Shown piece after piece: positions 1-12,941 of a stretch of DNA of 64,000 nucleotides (position 1 is its first letter; each line of letters opens with the position of its first letter). The DNA lies in contig OZ020269.1 in assembly GCA_963971225.1 (NCBI GenBank), forward strand, positions 93,496,865 through 93,560,864, written 5' to 3'. The position numbers and the translations under genes are program-made. The notes under the pieces were generated by a model. The model searched no databases and was not told the origin of the DNA. It saw only the letters and a program-made list of their open reading frames with translations. The stretch comes from Melieria omissa. Taxonomy: Eukaryota; Arthropoda; Insecta; Diptera; Ulidiidae.

Positions 1-2128
1 AACGTCTCTGACTGGTCGGCGTTCGCGCAAGCGTTGCAATCGACACGATCAGCTGATGATCATTTGTGATGCAAATAGATTCGCGCAATTTGTAATTTTT
101 TTATGCACCTTCAATTTTCAACGGAGACGTTCGCGGCGCCGGCGTTGATTTTGGCATTCCAGCAATGCAGCGCCCCCCACCCCTCGGCAACGTCAATGGC
201 AATCAGAGCCGCGCTACTGCTGCGGCTACTGTTGTGCAAATGCTGGCGCAAGCGACACGTGATCGAGCTCCAGCGCCGAATTGCAATTTTAATTAGGCTT
301 GTTGAATGCCTTCGCCTTTGCGCTTTTTCAATTCAATAATTTGATTGCGCTCGTCTTGCCTTTCTACTTTTCCTCGGCCGCTCAGCAATTCGATTCGTTG
401 GGCTTCACTACTTGGGATTTTCACTACTTTCAAAAAAATTACCGTTTTTTTTACATGAATTCTTTTACAACTTTTTGTTTTTGAACGGCGCAATTTTCAC
501 ACTTTGCACGCGATTTGCGCTTTTTTGCAAGCAAATTTTCCACTTGGCTTTCTTTGCCGCAAATTTGTTGTTGTTGTGTTTTCCTTTTTCAACTCTAAAG
601 GTGGGCAGTAAGAAAACTTCAATTCACTTTTATGCATTTTTATAATTGCAATGTTGTTGGGTTTGTTGTTGTTATTGTGGCTGTCGCAGTGGCAGTCACT
701 CTTGTGGGTTCAATTTAATTGCCGCTCTTGTTGTTGCTGTTGCCGTGCTGCGCAACAACAACTGTTGCAAATTCTTTCCAAATTCGTATTTAAATTATTC
801 CGTGCACCGTTGCAGCGTTTGGTATTTTGTTGTTGATGTGTTTTTCTTGTGTTCGGTTTTTGGATTGTTTTCGTGTTCGTTGTTGAAGTCGTGTCTGCAA
901 TTGGAAAAATAAAGGGAAATAAGCGAATTTTACTTAAATTTCGATGTTTTTGCTTATGAAATGAATTAATTAATTTATAAATTAATTTCTACAGAAGTTA
1001 AGTTATTATAAATATCGGTATTTATAAGCAATATTGACTTTGTAGCAATGCAATTCATTAAGATTGAAACTATCCCTACTTTCTGAGTATAGATCCAACT
1101 GACGACCTAACTCATTCACATATCTGAAACTGCGTTTGAGTTTAGTTCATTTAAGAAGTAGTTAGTTCTACAACGGAGAATACGAAATATATCATATGAT
1201 CTTAGATCCCGCGTGGGGCAGTTGAAAAAATTAACTGTAGCAAAAGATTGCAATTAACTAATATAGTCTTTAATAAACATTATGTGAAAAAATTTGTTGG
1301 GGAGTTTCCAATGTTGGTAGCCCAAGTAAGAGGCACCTGCTTTTAAACTCGAACATGTTACCAGTCCATTCAATTAATGGATACAAAGAAGTGTTGCAAG
1401 AGATTGCCAGGGTGGCATTAATTTGCCCAAGTTCAAGGTACACATGCACTGTACTGTAATTAACATTGCTAGTAATGAATATGAAATGACTTCAAATCTT
1501 TGTAAAAATTTGTTGATGTACTCATGGTTCACTTCTGATACTCTAAAAGACTCGGGTTGCCATAGGACGACTAGGGTCGTAATAGTTATCGTCGAAGAAA
1601 AAGATGTAGATAAAACAACGAAAAAGAAGAAGAAAAACAAGAACCAGAAACGATCCTCCAGTTTATATGCTAATATCCGTTTGTGGCCACGAACACCGAA
1701 AATTCTAGGTCTCCCGTTGTACACCAGTCAAACTCAACTTTCAACTCCAAACTTTAGGATGCATCAGAGAGATTGCAACATGAAGTCATTGTTGTTCCCA
1801 TCAAATCAAAAAAGGAATTCCAATGTGGTATCACAATGATTGATCCCTTTGTGCTTACTTGAAATTCTTAGAAGAAAACTGTAACTCCAACTTAACGTTA
1901 TCTAACCTACTTAACAACTTAACCCGCAAATGCATGAATTAGTTTTACGTTTGCTAAATTAAAATTGGTTTTTCTTTTAAAAAACCAGAAAACCACTGAA
2001 AAGTAAATGAAATATTAATAAACTATTAAATATAAGCAAACAGATTTCGAATGTGGTTGTCGTTTCAAAATATTATATCGGCGTTTAATTTGAAGATATA
2101 CACAAAAATGTCAATCAATATGCATTTG
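1..2128. other. non-coding, no gene recognised
   Basis: No coding region is supported here. Positions 540-860 are rich in GTT/TTG trinucleotide runs, a composition common in dipteran regulatory DNA and untranslated regions. An open frame at 1423-1839 (plus) reads through a lysine/asparagine-rich A-tract and resembles nothing I know; I treat it as chance. Confidence 0.5.
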
Positions 2129-2140
2129 AGGGTTAACCTA

Positions 2141-2543
2141 GGTTAGGTTAGGTTGAGGTGGCTGCCTCTGTATGAGACACACTTAGGCCTCTAAACGGGC
2201 CCGTTGTGATACCACAGATTCCACCCGTTTGAAATGCGTATGCAACACTGTTTTTTTCAACATGTGATACAACACACATTTCAAACGGATGGGGAAAGGG
2301 AGGAAGGGGACCTACAGTTTAACGCCGAATCCGAACGGCGATGGGCATTTTTTCGTTCACACTTGGAGGTTTTGCCATTGCCTGCCAAGAGCGCACTTGT
2401 GCGGTTCTTGTAATTCTCACTTGCTTCATGTGGATAGCGATAGAAGTAGATGAGTGTTGTTTCCAGCCCAAGCCAGGAATCGAACCTGGGGCGCTCGGTA
2501 TGAGAAGCCAGCGCGCTACCCGCTGAGCTATCGAGGCCCACAT
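2141..2543 (-). mobile_element. tRNA-derived SINE (copy 1, tRNA-Met-like head) with 12-bp target duplication
   Basis: Read on the minus strand, the element starts at about 2543 with a tRNA-like head carrying a polymerase III A box (TAGCTCAGCGGG) and B box (GGTTCGATTCC). The head resembles elongator tRNA-Met, but its anticodon stem does not pair properly, so it is not a functional tRNA gene. The body shares an internal block with the SINEs at 8.5 and 30.5 kb (the stretch near GGCAATGGCAAAACCTC and CTGTAGGTCCC). The 3' end carries an AACCT-type pentamer tail at 2141-2155. Both sides are flanked by AGGGTTAACCTA (2129-2140 and 2544-2555), a perfect 12-bp target-site duplication, which fixes the insertion boundaries. 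Confidence 0.85.
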
Positions 2544-3235
2544 AGGGTTAACCTATGTGGAGATGCTTTCGTTAAGCATTTAATAAAACAATTCAAATGT
2601 TCATTAGAAAAATTGAGGATTACTCCTTCTCAAGTCCTTCCTTGCTTGCTGTGTACTTTGAAAATTTCTCATTAAGCTATGCTCCATAGTTTTTGAACCA
2701 GTCTTTAGAATCGCAGACTTTAGAATGACTGGCTCGCAAGACTTTAATATTGATTAGTCCCTGAAAATGGTTAATAAGTTATTCTACGGTAAGTAAAACC
2801 ATATCACCGACCTATTGAGCTGCTTTAAGGTTAGAATCTTATGCAGATTTTAAAGTTACTGACGTTGCAGTGAAATTAGTTTTGAAATTATATTTATGAC
2901 TACAATTTTTGACTTTGAACCACTTTTAGAAATCAGCTGGGAAAACTCATAAGCCGTGAATTGCACAACTTTGTAAGTTTAAGATGATTACAAACGTTTT
3001 GGGAACTGAAGGTTTGTAGTGTAATAAGGTCAAACTACTAACAGTCAACCACCAGTCTACAACCAGTCTACATATTTTGTATACTATTTCACAAGGAATC
3101 ATGTATAAAAAATCCAGAATACCCATGGACAGGGTTTTATAGCTGTTTATGAAGATTTCTGTCTCTCGCAAAGGACCATTTTCGGCTTAGGTCTTTTTTA
3201 TGGTAGATTATTTTGCTTCTAGGAATGATTTATTT

Positions 3236-3625
3236 TGTAACGCTGTGCTGTGCTGTGCATGAATGCTTTTCCAAGCATACTTTTAGGCATGCACTTTGGA
3301 GTACGGCCGGTTGGCTATAACTCCGATATGGGAAGGATAGTTCGCGAAGGTGATGGGCTGTGCTAGAACAATCGAGATAGAGAGTACAACTGGAATGAAC
3401 AAGAAACATCGGCGCGATAAGAAAACAAGTATAAAAAGCATCAGTGTGCAGCGCAGAGGGTCGAGTCTTATTTGAATAAGCAAAATAATAACAAATACAA
3501 GCAAAGTGTAAATCTGTAAATAAAGTGATTGTTGTTTTTTGACTGCGTTTACGCTGAATACTTGAAGTGGTTTTATTTTTCAAGCACAATCCAGATACGA
3601 ACTTAGAGAGGTCATTTTCGTAACA
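3236..3625 (+). mobile_element. probable solo LTR of an LTR retrotransposon
   Basis: The segment starts TGTAACG and ends CGTAACA, the usual TG...CA form. It contains a TATA box (TATAAAAAG near 3430), an initiator-like TCAGTG about 12 bases after it, an AATAAA signal near 3518 and a GT-rich stretch after that, which is the U3-R-U5 layout of an insect LTR. No second copy or internal coding region is seen in the window, so it would be a solo LTR. A clean target duplication was not found (TATTT on the left, ATATT on the right), so the edges are uncertain. Sequences on the two sides (3105-3235 and 3830-3975) are diverged copies of each other. Confidence 0.45.
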
Positions 3626-5265
3626 ATATTTTTATATGTATGCCAAAAAGTCACTTTCTGACTTAAGTTTCAATATGAATTGATCCAATACGGGATATCG
3701 CGTGACATAAGCAACAGAAGAGATATCAATAACAACGGTAGATTTTGGAATAACTTAACACGAACAGGGCGATGAGAAGGGACCCTCAGGGCGTTCTACT
3801 TTTCCCATTCTTTCGGCAGAATAACAGTCGTAAAAAATCCAACGTACCGATGGATATGATTTCAATGGTATTTGTGAAGATTTCGTCCTCTTGCAATGAA
3901 GAGAAGGAATCAAACGTTGGCTTGTGATCATTCTTATTGCAAATTATTTTCTCTTAGAAGTGGGGTCTCAAATCTGCTAGGGGAACTAAGTAGTTGCTTA
4001 GTAGCAATAAACACCTTTAAAATTATTATTATTGCTTAAGTCGGCACTTGAATTTTCCACTCTTTAATTCCAAAACCCGCAAATCCAGGACAGTAGTAAA
4101 AACATTTCAAAATGAATAAAGGTTACTATACCAGGTCGATTTACTATGTATGAAAAGCACTCATATCACATATTTCAGCTTGTAATTGCCACTAAAAAAG
4201 CTAATCATAATTAGGTTCATAAATTTGCATGCACTCAGTCCTTTTACTTTTACTCGTGCAGCTGTAAGTTTTTAAACGTGAGTAACAACACCGGTTTGAT
4301 TAATGTTCCTCTCAAATTACCGAAATTCGATGCACACACACTCGACATGGCAAATAACGTTAAGTAAAATTACGTCAATTAAAAACTGTTCGCTTTATTT
4401 TTACATATCCAATCTATTAGAAACAAGTGTTGGTATTTTCAAACATGAAAATATTTCAATTAAACTCTGAAGCTGTAAAATATTTGTGCTTAAACGTTGA
4501 TTAGACAATCACCAAAAATTAAAAACATGAGACTTTGCATATTGATGCAAATTTAATGAAAACATATTACGTGATTGCCAACGAACATCAAACTCAAGAT
4601 ACATACAACAAATTAAATAAAAAAACAATGCACAACACATAGCGAAAACAACACTATTTAAATGAACTCCGCACACAAGTTACAAGTGAACAAAACGATA
4701 ACTGGCCAAGTTGATAGCTGTCTACAAAAATTATATTTATTAGCCAAATGGTCGAACGGCGCAAAGCTGCAAACCCATTAGTCATGCTGGAGGGTGGCGC
4801 GGGGGGAGGGCGGGTGAAAGGCATTAGCTAATTTGAAAAATAAAACAATAAACAAATGAAAGCAAAAATTCTATAAGCGAAAAATCATATTTAATGGAGC
4901 AAGTGGCATGGAGACCAACGAACGTGACCACTGTGACAAATCATCAACTGCTGCCTTGCAAACAGTTGGAGAGCGAAGATTCTTGATCATTTTTTAGGTT
5001 AGGTTGTATTGACCTTGAACTGTGCGAGCTAACGGTATCCAATAAAAGTGAACATGGATTGCGACATTGATGAGCATTGACTGGCTTTTCTATTAATTAA
5101 AAAAAAATTGTATCGAAATGGGAAAAAGTAGAAAGAATGACTGAATGAAATGTAAAAATTAATTAAATTTGACAATCTCTGTGAATTATTAACACAAAGT
5201 CCAATACTATATACTACTATACTAAGTCCAATACTATATGCTATAATTTTTCCCATACACCTTCA
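3626..5265. other. non-coding, no gene recognised
   Basis: No gene is seen. Part of this stretch (3830-3975) is a diverged direct copy of 3105-3235. A short TTAGGTTAGGTT motif occurs near 4997. The remainder is unstructured AT-rich sequence. Confidence 0.5.
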
Positions 5266-5770
5266 AAAATCAAGTTTTGTAGGAGATTTTAGTACCAATT
5301 CTGAATAAGTACGAAATAAACACTAAAGCACATTTTCAGTGTTGGCATAATTCTGGCGTTCAAGTTAATTTCTGAGCTTTGATGTATTCAGAGATCTATA
5401 GCCATCATATAGCCATCTATTTGATGGCGAATATTTTGGTGGTACATTTTGTCCTTAAAAAGTCCTGTTTTACAGGATATTTTTGGCATTTTATGTAAAA
5501 AGGGTCAATTTGACCCATACAAATAGGAGCTACAGGGTTAAAATACTCCACAAAAATTTTCTTTGTAGTATTTTACATCAAATTGCTGAACATATTCTGT
5601 ACCTAAAATGTGAGGTAACATGGTTTTCGTATGCCGATTCACAATAAGAATGTGCAAAAAGGGGAAAACTTTGACCCCCCTGAAAAATTCAGACGTATAA
5701 TTTTTTTTGGCCTCCTCTACCAGAATCCGAACCATGTTATTTAAAAAAAAATTGATTTTGTTGTGCAGTG
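5266..5770 (+). mobile_element. CACTG-ended inverted-repeat element, copy 1
   Basis: About 500 bp matching the reverse complement of 10733-11236 through most of its length, including a TGTATTCAGAG stretch, a GGTCAATTTGACCC-type palindrome near 5503 and the AAGTTTTGACCC region. The right end finishes TTGTTGTGCAGTG, the family's inverted terminal repeat; the left terminal repeat is degraded. There is no open reading frame of note, so it is a non-autonomous element. Confidence 0.75.
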
Positions 5771-7130
5771 TAATTAGATCTAGAAGAACCTAAAGCAAGT
5801 TGTGGACACTCAATTAAAAATTAAAAAAAAAAGTTCTTAAAGCAAAGCTTCCACCAACATCTCCGATGCCAGTTCCAAGTTTGACTATTTAGTTACCGAT
5901 GAAATATTTGAATTCGAAGAGAAAATAGTTGACCTGAACCTTTTTATTAGATGTTCACGTTATCACTTTTCCTTTTTTTAAACTTGTTAAAGGGTTTTCA
6001 ACAATTTCTGGTATCTCAAGTATGAAATCAGCTGTTCATCGACCAGCTGTTTTTCATCTCCACCTAATCAACCATTGTAAACAATGCAAATTAATATGGC
6101 ACCGTGGTTAAAGGTGTGTTGAATGCCATTTCCAATTCAAGATCAATGCCAACTTGTGAGCTTCTAAAAATGGGTGTGTCTTCCATTTGTTTAGGTAATT
6201 TTACATTATTTGCAAATTATTCCATGAATAATACTCACAATACTCGTAAAGTGTTTTTTATTTGTCTAATACAGTCAACAAAATCAATACGTTGCGGCAT
6301 CTACAAAATACTTAAGCTTCACCTAAAACTACTTAGGTGAGGCAAGTTTTTGCTACTCCTTTTTTTGCTTAAAATAATTGCAAATTTCGTTTTTTAATAT
6401 TCGATTTAAGTTTACGTCGTGCCGGAATTCGTTTCGGTTTTGTATAGAAATTTTATAGAAATTGCGCGCGTCCGTAGACAAACGAATGCGCCGCCGTCAC
6501 GCGTTCCTACTTTGTAAAATTGAGACTAACAAAAATTCTTCAATTTTACGGCTTCGCAACTTGTGAGCTTTGCGTTTTGTTGCTTCTTGTGCTTTAGTGT
6601 TGTTGCTTTATTGTTCGTTCTTTCTCTGCAATTGTGCGATTATTCAATTCAATAATTCCACGTTCGCGCTTCGAGTGGCCCCAAGTCAACTCACGACTTG
6701 TGTTCGTTCGAGTTGTGTGAATGTTGCGGCGATCTTTCCGGCGTTCTGTCATGTATTTGTGTTTGTATGTGTGTGTGTGTGTGTGGGGGGTTCATCATTG
6801 TCAGCGTTGTGTCCAACTTCTTCAGATCTGCTTGCAGTTTTATTCTTTGTGTTTTCAATTGAAATTGAAACTGAAAAGTTTGTTTTCACTTCTTTGCCGT
6901 TTTCTCCGTTTGTCAGTTCCCATTTTTGTTGTCATCAGCCACTGTATTATTTGTTGCTGGAGTGTTGTAATTTCTGGAGCTTTGTGACAAGTAGAGTCGC
7001 ATATTTGTCGCTTGAACTTCCGGTTGCTTTGTGGTAATAATTAATTTTTATGTTTACATTTAGATGAGATTTTTGGTGGGTGCGTACGATGAGATTTCGA
7101 CTAGTTGACAGATTTGTTGCACAGCATCTG
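5771..7130. other. non-coding, no gene recognised
   Basis: No gene is supported. A TG dinucleotide run lies near 6766-6785. The 155-codon open frame at 6570-7037 is T-rich, runs through that microsatellite and shows no family resemblance, so it is not called. Confidence 0.5.
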
Positions 7131-7730
7131 GAATTCTTGCACACAAAATTAGGTAACGGTGGCAGTGATAGGAAATTTTTCAAAGGGAACTCAGAAGAAT
7201 TTAGACGATTGTCTGTGTTCCGGATTGGGCGAAAGTTTCTGAGGGGTTCGAAAGTATTTTTTTACGAGTACAGATAGATTTTTATTTACAAAGAAGAGTT
7301 TTTATGTGGTGTTCATTCATTTCAAATTAGTTAAAAATTAACTAATGAATTAAAAATGGTAAAGTTTTAATTATGTTTTGTTGTTTGAGTCTCCAGTAAC
7401 GATCTTCACACACAAAATTAGGTTACAGTGACAGTGATAGGAATAGATTTGCCTAATCAGTTATTTCAAAGAGGATTCAGGAAATATAGACGATTGTCCA
7501 TGATCCGGATTGGATGAAAGTTTCTCAGGGGTTCGAAAAAATTTTAGTTTTATGTTTTAAAATCTTTTTGAGTTTCAATCAATTTGTACTTTATGAAAGT
7601 ATTTTTTTCACGAGTACAGATAGATTTTTATTCAGAAATAAGAGTTTTTATTTGGTGTTCATTTATTAAAAATGAATTTAAAAATGAGTTTATTAATTAA
7701 AAACGAGAAAGTTTCGGCAATATTTTCTCA
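7130..7730 (+). repeat. diverged tandem direct duplication, about 270-350 bp unit
   Basis: Two consecutive copies of the same sequence are present. Shared blocks include CACACAAAATTAGGT (7139 and about 7408), a GATTGTCYRTG block, AAAGTTTCT.AGGGGTTCGAAA and GAGTACAGATAGATTTTTATT (about 7266 and 7613). Spacing grows from about 270 to 350 bases because of insertions in the second copy. No coding capacity is shared by the copies. Confidence 0.7.
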
Positions 7731-8488
7731 AATTTGAGTCCCCGGTAACGGCGATCCTAACAGGTAGTTACCCAAGACAGGATCAATGCAGAGATTCAAT
7801 AGAGATCCTGAACGTCTGCTCATGATTCCTTTTAATAAAGATTGATCCAAGAAAAAGCTAATTTAATTTCCAATCTTGTTAGGTACATAGTGTTCTGTAT
7901 TTTTATGGTATCATCAGTGGGAGACGAGATTTTTTTTGTTCAATGGGAAGACGAGATGATTTGAAAAATTCAAATATAAATTTGATACCTAGTTCCGCAA
8001 CACCGAGTTGTGAAGCATTTAGGACACTTTGTGTGAAGTAATCAGTCAGAGAAGACGAAAATTTTTAGCGTACTGAATAGAGATCTGAAACTCATTGCTG
8101 GTTTCCAAGTTATGGAACTATGACCTGACTTGTTATTATTTACATCCAATATGATGATTTTTTTTTTTAAACTTAAGTATCTGAGTTTTTGTAAGTAATA
8201 AGAACTAAGAAGATTTTTTATTAAACTTAAGGAAAGATTTGTGACGGATTGTTCTCCTCTTCTGGCAAAAAATTACCAATTAATGTAACCAACACAAGAC
8301 TCAAGCATTGTTGAGTTTCCATGCTTTCTGGAGAATTGAACCAGGAGTCCTTCTATGGCTCCAAGCAGTTGTGGATGCCTTAAGTACGTTAGAGCTGACA
8401 CAGCAGGATCAAAGATAAGTAATTTTCTAGAGAGTTATTTAGTTTATATTTGTATATTCTGAGATTGAAATTAAGCTTGATCTTACAC

Positions 8489-8801
8489 GCTTCTTGTTCT
8501 TCTTGACTGGCACGACAGCCCGATTACTAGCCTAAGGCCCAGCTACCCGCAACAAACCGTGTTGTGCGTGCGAATGTTTTTAAAAGGTTGGAAGGGACCT
8601 ACAGTTTTATGCCGATTTCGACGACGGCGAGTTGGGAGCTTTTTCATAGGCAATTTTACTCTCAGAGGTTTGCCATTTCCTGCTGAGAGGACGGCCGCCG
8701 AAAGAAAAATTGTTGTTTTTTTGGCGTTAACGCAACGAAGTATTGAACTCACGGAGTCTTGACTCGCTGCCCAACGCACTAGCCAGCTGAGCTACGGCGG
8801 C
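8489..8801 (-). mobile_element. tRNA-derived SINE (copy 2) with 11-bp target duplication
   Basis: On the minus strand the head begins GCCGCCGTAGCTCAGCTGG (A box) and a B-box-like GAGTTCAATAC follows. The body shares GGAAATGGCAAACCTCTGAG, a GCTCCCAACTCGCCG block and ACTGTAGGTCCC with the other two copies, and the 3' tail is GAAGAACAAGAAG. TGATCTTACAC flanks it on both sides (8478-8488 and 8802-8812), a perfect 11-bp target duplication. The tRNA head differs from that of copy 1 and matches copy 3. Confidence 0.9.
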
Positions 8802-8812
8802 TGATCTTACAC

Positions 8813-10732
8813 TACGCGAAGCGTTTTCTAGTCAATTTTTGGGTAGCCGAATGATCCAATTATGCTTTTAAGTTAAAAATTGTTATGTTTTGGTTTGGAT
8901 TGACCATATTAGATAAGATTTTATGGAGTTATTGATGATTAAAGATGAAAAAATTATTTTTTGTTTGCAAACAATAGTAGAAAGCTGAAGAATAATTTTT
9001 CATTTTTGGGCTCAGGTGCCAAAAATTTGCCAAGAAAATGCTTTGTTTGTAGGTAAGTTTTTATGTAGTGTTAACTTTTACCATGAACCTTACAAACCTT
9101 GTGGTGTTAATGTCAAAATATCTTTCATTCAGTCATTAAAATAACACTTATTAAAGTCAGTAAAAAATCTCTAAATATCTCTAAATGGAAATAAATAAAT
9201 TTTCAAATATTAAAGTCAATAAAAAAGTATCTCTAAATGGAAATAAAATGATTTATTTTGAAAAGAGATTTCAGCTAATCCTAATATAATAATAAGTACT
9301 AAAAAATTTGACCACTTTCTTTCAAAAAAGTTTATGCAAAACGAGGTCAATATAAAAAATAAAAGAAAATAAATAAAAAAAATTATAAAAAAAATATGAA
9401 ATATCTATAGATACATATTTATATGCATACTTTCATACTTATATCGGTTAACATACTTATGCTCGTATATAGATATAGGTTTATGTGTCTCTACGCACAT
9501 TGCACAAGTTTTTCCATATAATTTATAGCAAACGCTGCCCAAAAACAAATTAAGTATCTCGCCCATTAGTAAACATTCTCTCCTTTTCATAAAAGTCCAA
9601 CTAACATTACAAAGATTTGAAAAATTGCTTATGTGACAAACATAAAACCATAAATTGTGGAATTTTTTTTCAGACATGCAACTGGTTTGAAATGACTTTT
9701 TGGTAAAGACCAGAAAACAACTTTGACGTTTCCATATAGGTTAGCCGCCGGTGCTGGGTCAACTGAGCCATAAATTACGCGCCTCAAATGAGTGAACACT
9801 CAAAACAACACACGACAACATACAAGTTGACAAGTGAACGAACTTCCAAAAAACCAAAAATAAAATTAAGACCACACACAATTAACGAACGAAACGAAAC
9901 AAAAAAATTTCACAACTTGTAAGCGAGTCAAAACGGCTATAATTAAATTGTGAACAAAGAAATTATCAAATGTCTGCAGCTAATTGAACGCCGTGTATCT
10001 GCGCACAATTGACAGTTCGATAACTTGGACGTTTCAGTTGTCTGACGTCTGACTGATTAAACGAATGACCCAATACAACATGAGCCGAATGGCCGCTGTG
10101 CATTTGAGATCAAACATTAAGTGTGTCGGGTTGGCTGCAGCGGCAGTGGGCGTCCAATTACTTACCAATACTTCACACACATCCTAAAGAAGTGGAAACT
10201 CATATCCAAGTTGTAGTATTGCATAATACTTATGAATTTCATTTCAAAGTGCAACAGTTGCCAGGTGGCAACAAAAATACGTTTTCCTTAAAAGTGAATT
10301 GAATGTGCTCCGCTTATGGTTGCACGAACTGGACGCACATTACTGTCTCCAAATACGCATTTCTTTTATAGTTTCCTAGCGCTTTCTTGTATTTTAATAG
10401 AAGCACACTAACTGATCGAAATGCTCGTTTAAATTATATAAAAGCCATATTCACTTTATTCATATTCAAACCCATTTTCCATATTAATAAACGAAATGTG
10501 TTGCTAAGTTCATAATAAAACACTGTGCTACAGCACTTTTACTCCCGAAAAAGGCGATATGAGAATCAAAAGGGAGAAGAATGTTCAAGCGCGTTTCAAT
10601 CAATCTCGATGCTTTAATTTTGTGCCACATACGACAATGAAATCGTTATTCATTTAATAAACTGTTAAGTTATCCTGTCACATCCATTCCAAACTTTGAG
10701 TATTTAGAAAAGTATAGATTAACTTGAATAGT
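8813..10732. other. non-coding, no gene recognised
   Basis: AT-rich sequence with short duplicated phrases (AAATAATCTCTAAATGG-type repeats near 9170-9240). No open frame shows conserved protein features. No RNA gene is seen. Confidence 0.5.
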
Positions 10733-11236
10733 CACTGCACAACAAAATCAAATTGTTTTTAAAATAACAAGGTTCTGTATCAGCGTTTTGAAAGTTTACG
10801 TCTGAATTTTTTTTAGGGGGGGTCAAAGTTTTCCCCTTGTTGTACATTCTTATGGTGAATTGGCATACGAAAACCATGTAACCTCACATTTTAGGTATAT
10901 GATGTGTTCAGCAATTTGGTGTAAAACACAACGAGGAACATTTTTGTGGAGCATTTTGACCCTGTAGCTCCTATTTGTATGGGTCAAATTGACCCTTATT
11001 TTCTAAGATGCCAAAAATGTCCTGTAAAACAGGACTTTTTGAGGACAAAATGTACCACGAAAATATTCGCCATAAAATTCTACTATAGGTCTCTGAATAC
11101 ATCAAAGCTCAGAAATTAACTCGAATGCCAGAATTAAGCCAAAACTGAAAATGTGTTTAAGTGTTTATTTCGTACTTATTCAAAATTGGTACTAAAATCG
11201 CCTACAACCTTGTTATTTTTTTTGTGTTGTACAGTG
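10733..11236 (-). mobile_element. CACTG-ended inverted-repeat element, copy 2
   Basis: Begins CACTGCACAACAAAATC and ends GTGTTGTACAGTG, giving imperfect inverted termini of about 13-16 bp. It lies in the opposite orientation to copy 1 and the same orientation as copy 3, and is the best full-length representative at 504 bp. It carries the TTGACCC/GGGTCAA palindrome and the paired AATGTCCTGTAAAACAGGAC hairpin near 11017-11036. It has no transposase and is therefore a MITE-type element. Confidence 0.8.
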
Positions 11237-12084
11237 TATTTGTACATTTGGAGTTGCAGTACAATCCATACCAAATTTCTTTCTCTCTCGAGACTATTTA
11301 AAAAATAAGTTTTAAGAACACAAATTTTTGTCTTTAGCAGAGTTTCACATCTTTCACTTAACATTCATATTGAAAAAACTAAACTAGGTCAATTTTTTTA
11401 CTTCTTAAGACGATATGAGGATAAAAAAAAAATGACTGACTGAATATCTGCTTTAATTTTGGGCCATATTCATTTAAAACTTAGAATATTTAGAAAACTT
11501 GAAAAATTTTGAAATTTGTAGAGTTAGGGTTGCAGTACAATCAGTAAAAAATGTCTCTCTCTCAAGACTATTTAAAAAATAAGTTTCAGCAATAAAACTT
11601 TTTGTTTTCTGCAGAGTTTACATTCTTCACTTAACATTCGTATTGGAAAAAACTACACTACTTCAATGATTTTATTTCTTAACGCAATATGAGGATCATG
11701 AAAGATAAGTCGTTTGACTTTTACCTTATTTATCTGCTTTAATTTTATGCCATATTCAACATTCAAATAGTTATCCAGTTAATATGATCTTGAAACATTC
11801 ATTTACAACTTAAGGTATTTCGAAAAGTATAGATCACTTTGAATAATATTGAAATTTGTAGAGTTGAAGTTCCAGTACAACTAAAAAATTTGTTTTAAGA
11901 ACACCAATTCCTGTCTTTCACAGAGTTTCACATCTCTTACTTAAAATTCATATTGTAAAAACTAAAATAATAAAACAAAAATCTTTAGTTCTTTTCATAT
12001 CTGTTAAAATATCCTTAACTTCCAGAAAAATTAGGAAAATGCTATTTTTTACTATTTTTGATTATGAATTATGTATTCTTATAT

Positions 12085-12941
12085 GGCGTTCAAACTGACT
12101 CATTTAAACTAGTTTAAGTAAAAAGAGCTTTTTATTGAACACAACCGTCCAGACTGCTCAATGAAGTTTAATTTGCTTTTTCATAGAAAGCTTTCGGATG
12201 CAACCTTGCGTTAAACTCGTTTCAAAACATGTTAAATGGTTTAACACGTTTAATTTTCAACAACAATTGCATGTGAATGAACAGGTTTTCGAACTGGTTT
12301 TGTTCATTTAACGTGTTTAAGCAGATTAAACACGTTTAAGTTCAAACTGACTCATTTAAACTAGTTTAAGTAAAAAGAGCTTTTTGTTGAACACAACCGT
12401 CCAGACTGCTCAATGAAGTTTAATTTGACAGCAGTTTGTTTACAAACAACAAACAAATAATTTTGTGAACTGATGTGCTTGGAGCATAATTCGAGCGAAA
12501 TATTGGCGCATATTTCATAAACCACGGCATCGTACTCAACTTCATTCAATATTAGACGCCTTGTAATCAGATTCCACAAAAAGGCGATGAATGGAATGAA
12601 AGCAGTGCGAGCAAAACGATAATTTTTATATATTTCAACATTTTCACATTTTCAATGTTTCTTTGGTTTTGTTGTGATAAATTGACAGCTGAATCTGTAG
12701 GGATGTTTTTTTCTGGTTTGTGTTTAGGGGGTGCGCTGTGTTCAGTTGACAAAAAAAGCTTTTTCATAGAAAGCTTTCGGATGCAACCTTGCGTTAAACT
12801 AGTTTCAAAACATGTTAAATGGTTTAACACGTTTAATTTCCAACAACAATTGCATGTGAATGAACAGGTTTTCGAACTGGTTTTGTTCATTTAACGTGTT
12901 TAAGCACATTAAACACGTTTAAGTCGTCAGTTTGAACGCCA
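12085..12941. mobile_element. compound MITE (left-right-left-core-right) flanked by TA
   Basis: The outer termini are TGGCGTTCAAACTGAC at 12085 and its exact complement ending at 12941, with TA on each side, as in Tc1/mariner-type insertion. Inside, the left end (about 12085-12180) is joined directly to a right end (about 12180-12340). A second left end then starts at about 12342, is followed by a unique core (about 12430-12760), and closes with a second right end (12762-12941). The offset between left copies is 251 bp. Right ends contain hairpins built from AAACACGTTTAA. No transposase is encoded. Confidence 0.8.

Noticed and set aside
1423..1839. 138-codon plus-strand frame
   Set aside because: No recognisable motif, a lysine run from an A-rich tract, and a comparably long antisense frame in the same place.
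2468..2541. tRNA-Met-like sequence on the minus strand with perfect A and B boxes
   Set aside because: The acceptor and anticodon stems do not pair, it continues into a SINE body, and the whole unit is bounded by a 12-bp target duplication, so it is a SINE head and not a tRNA gene.
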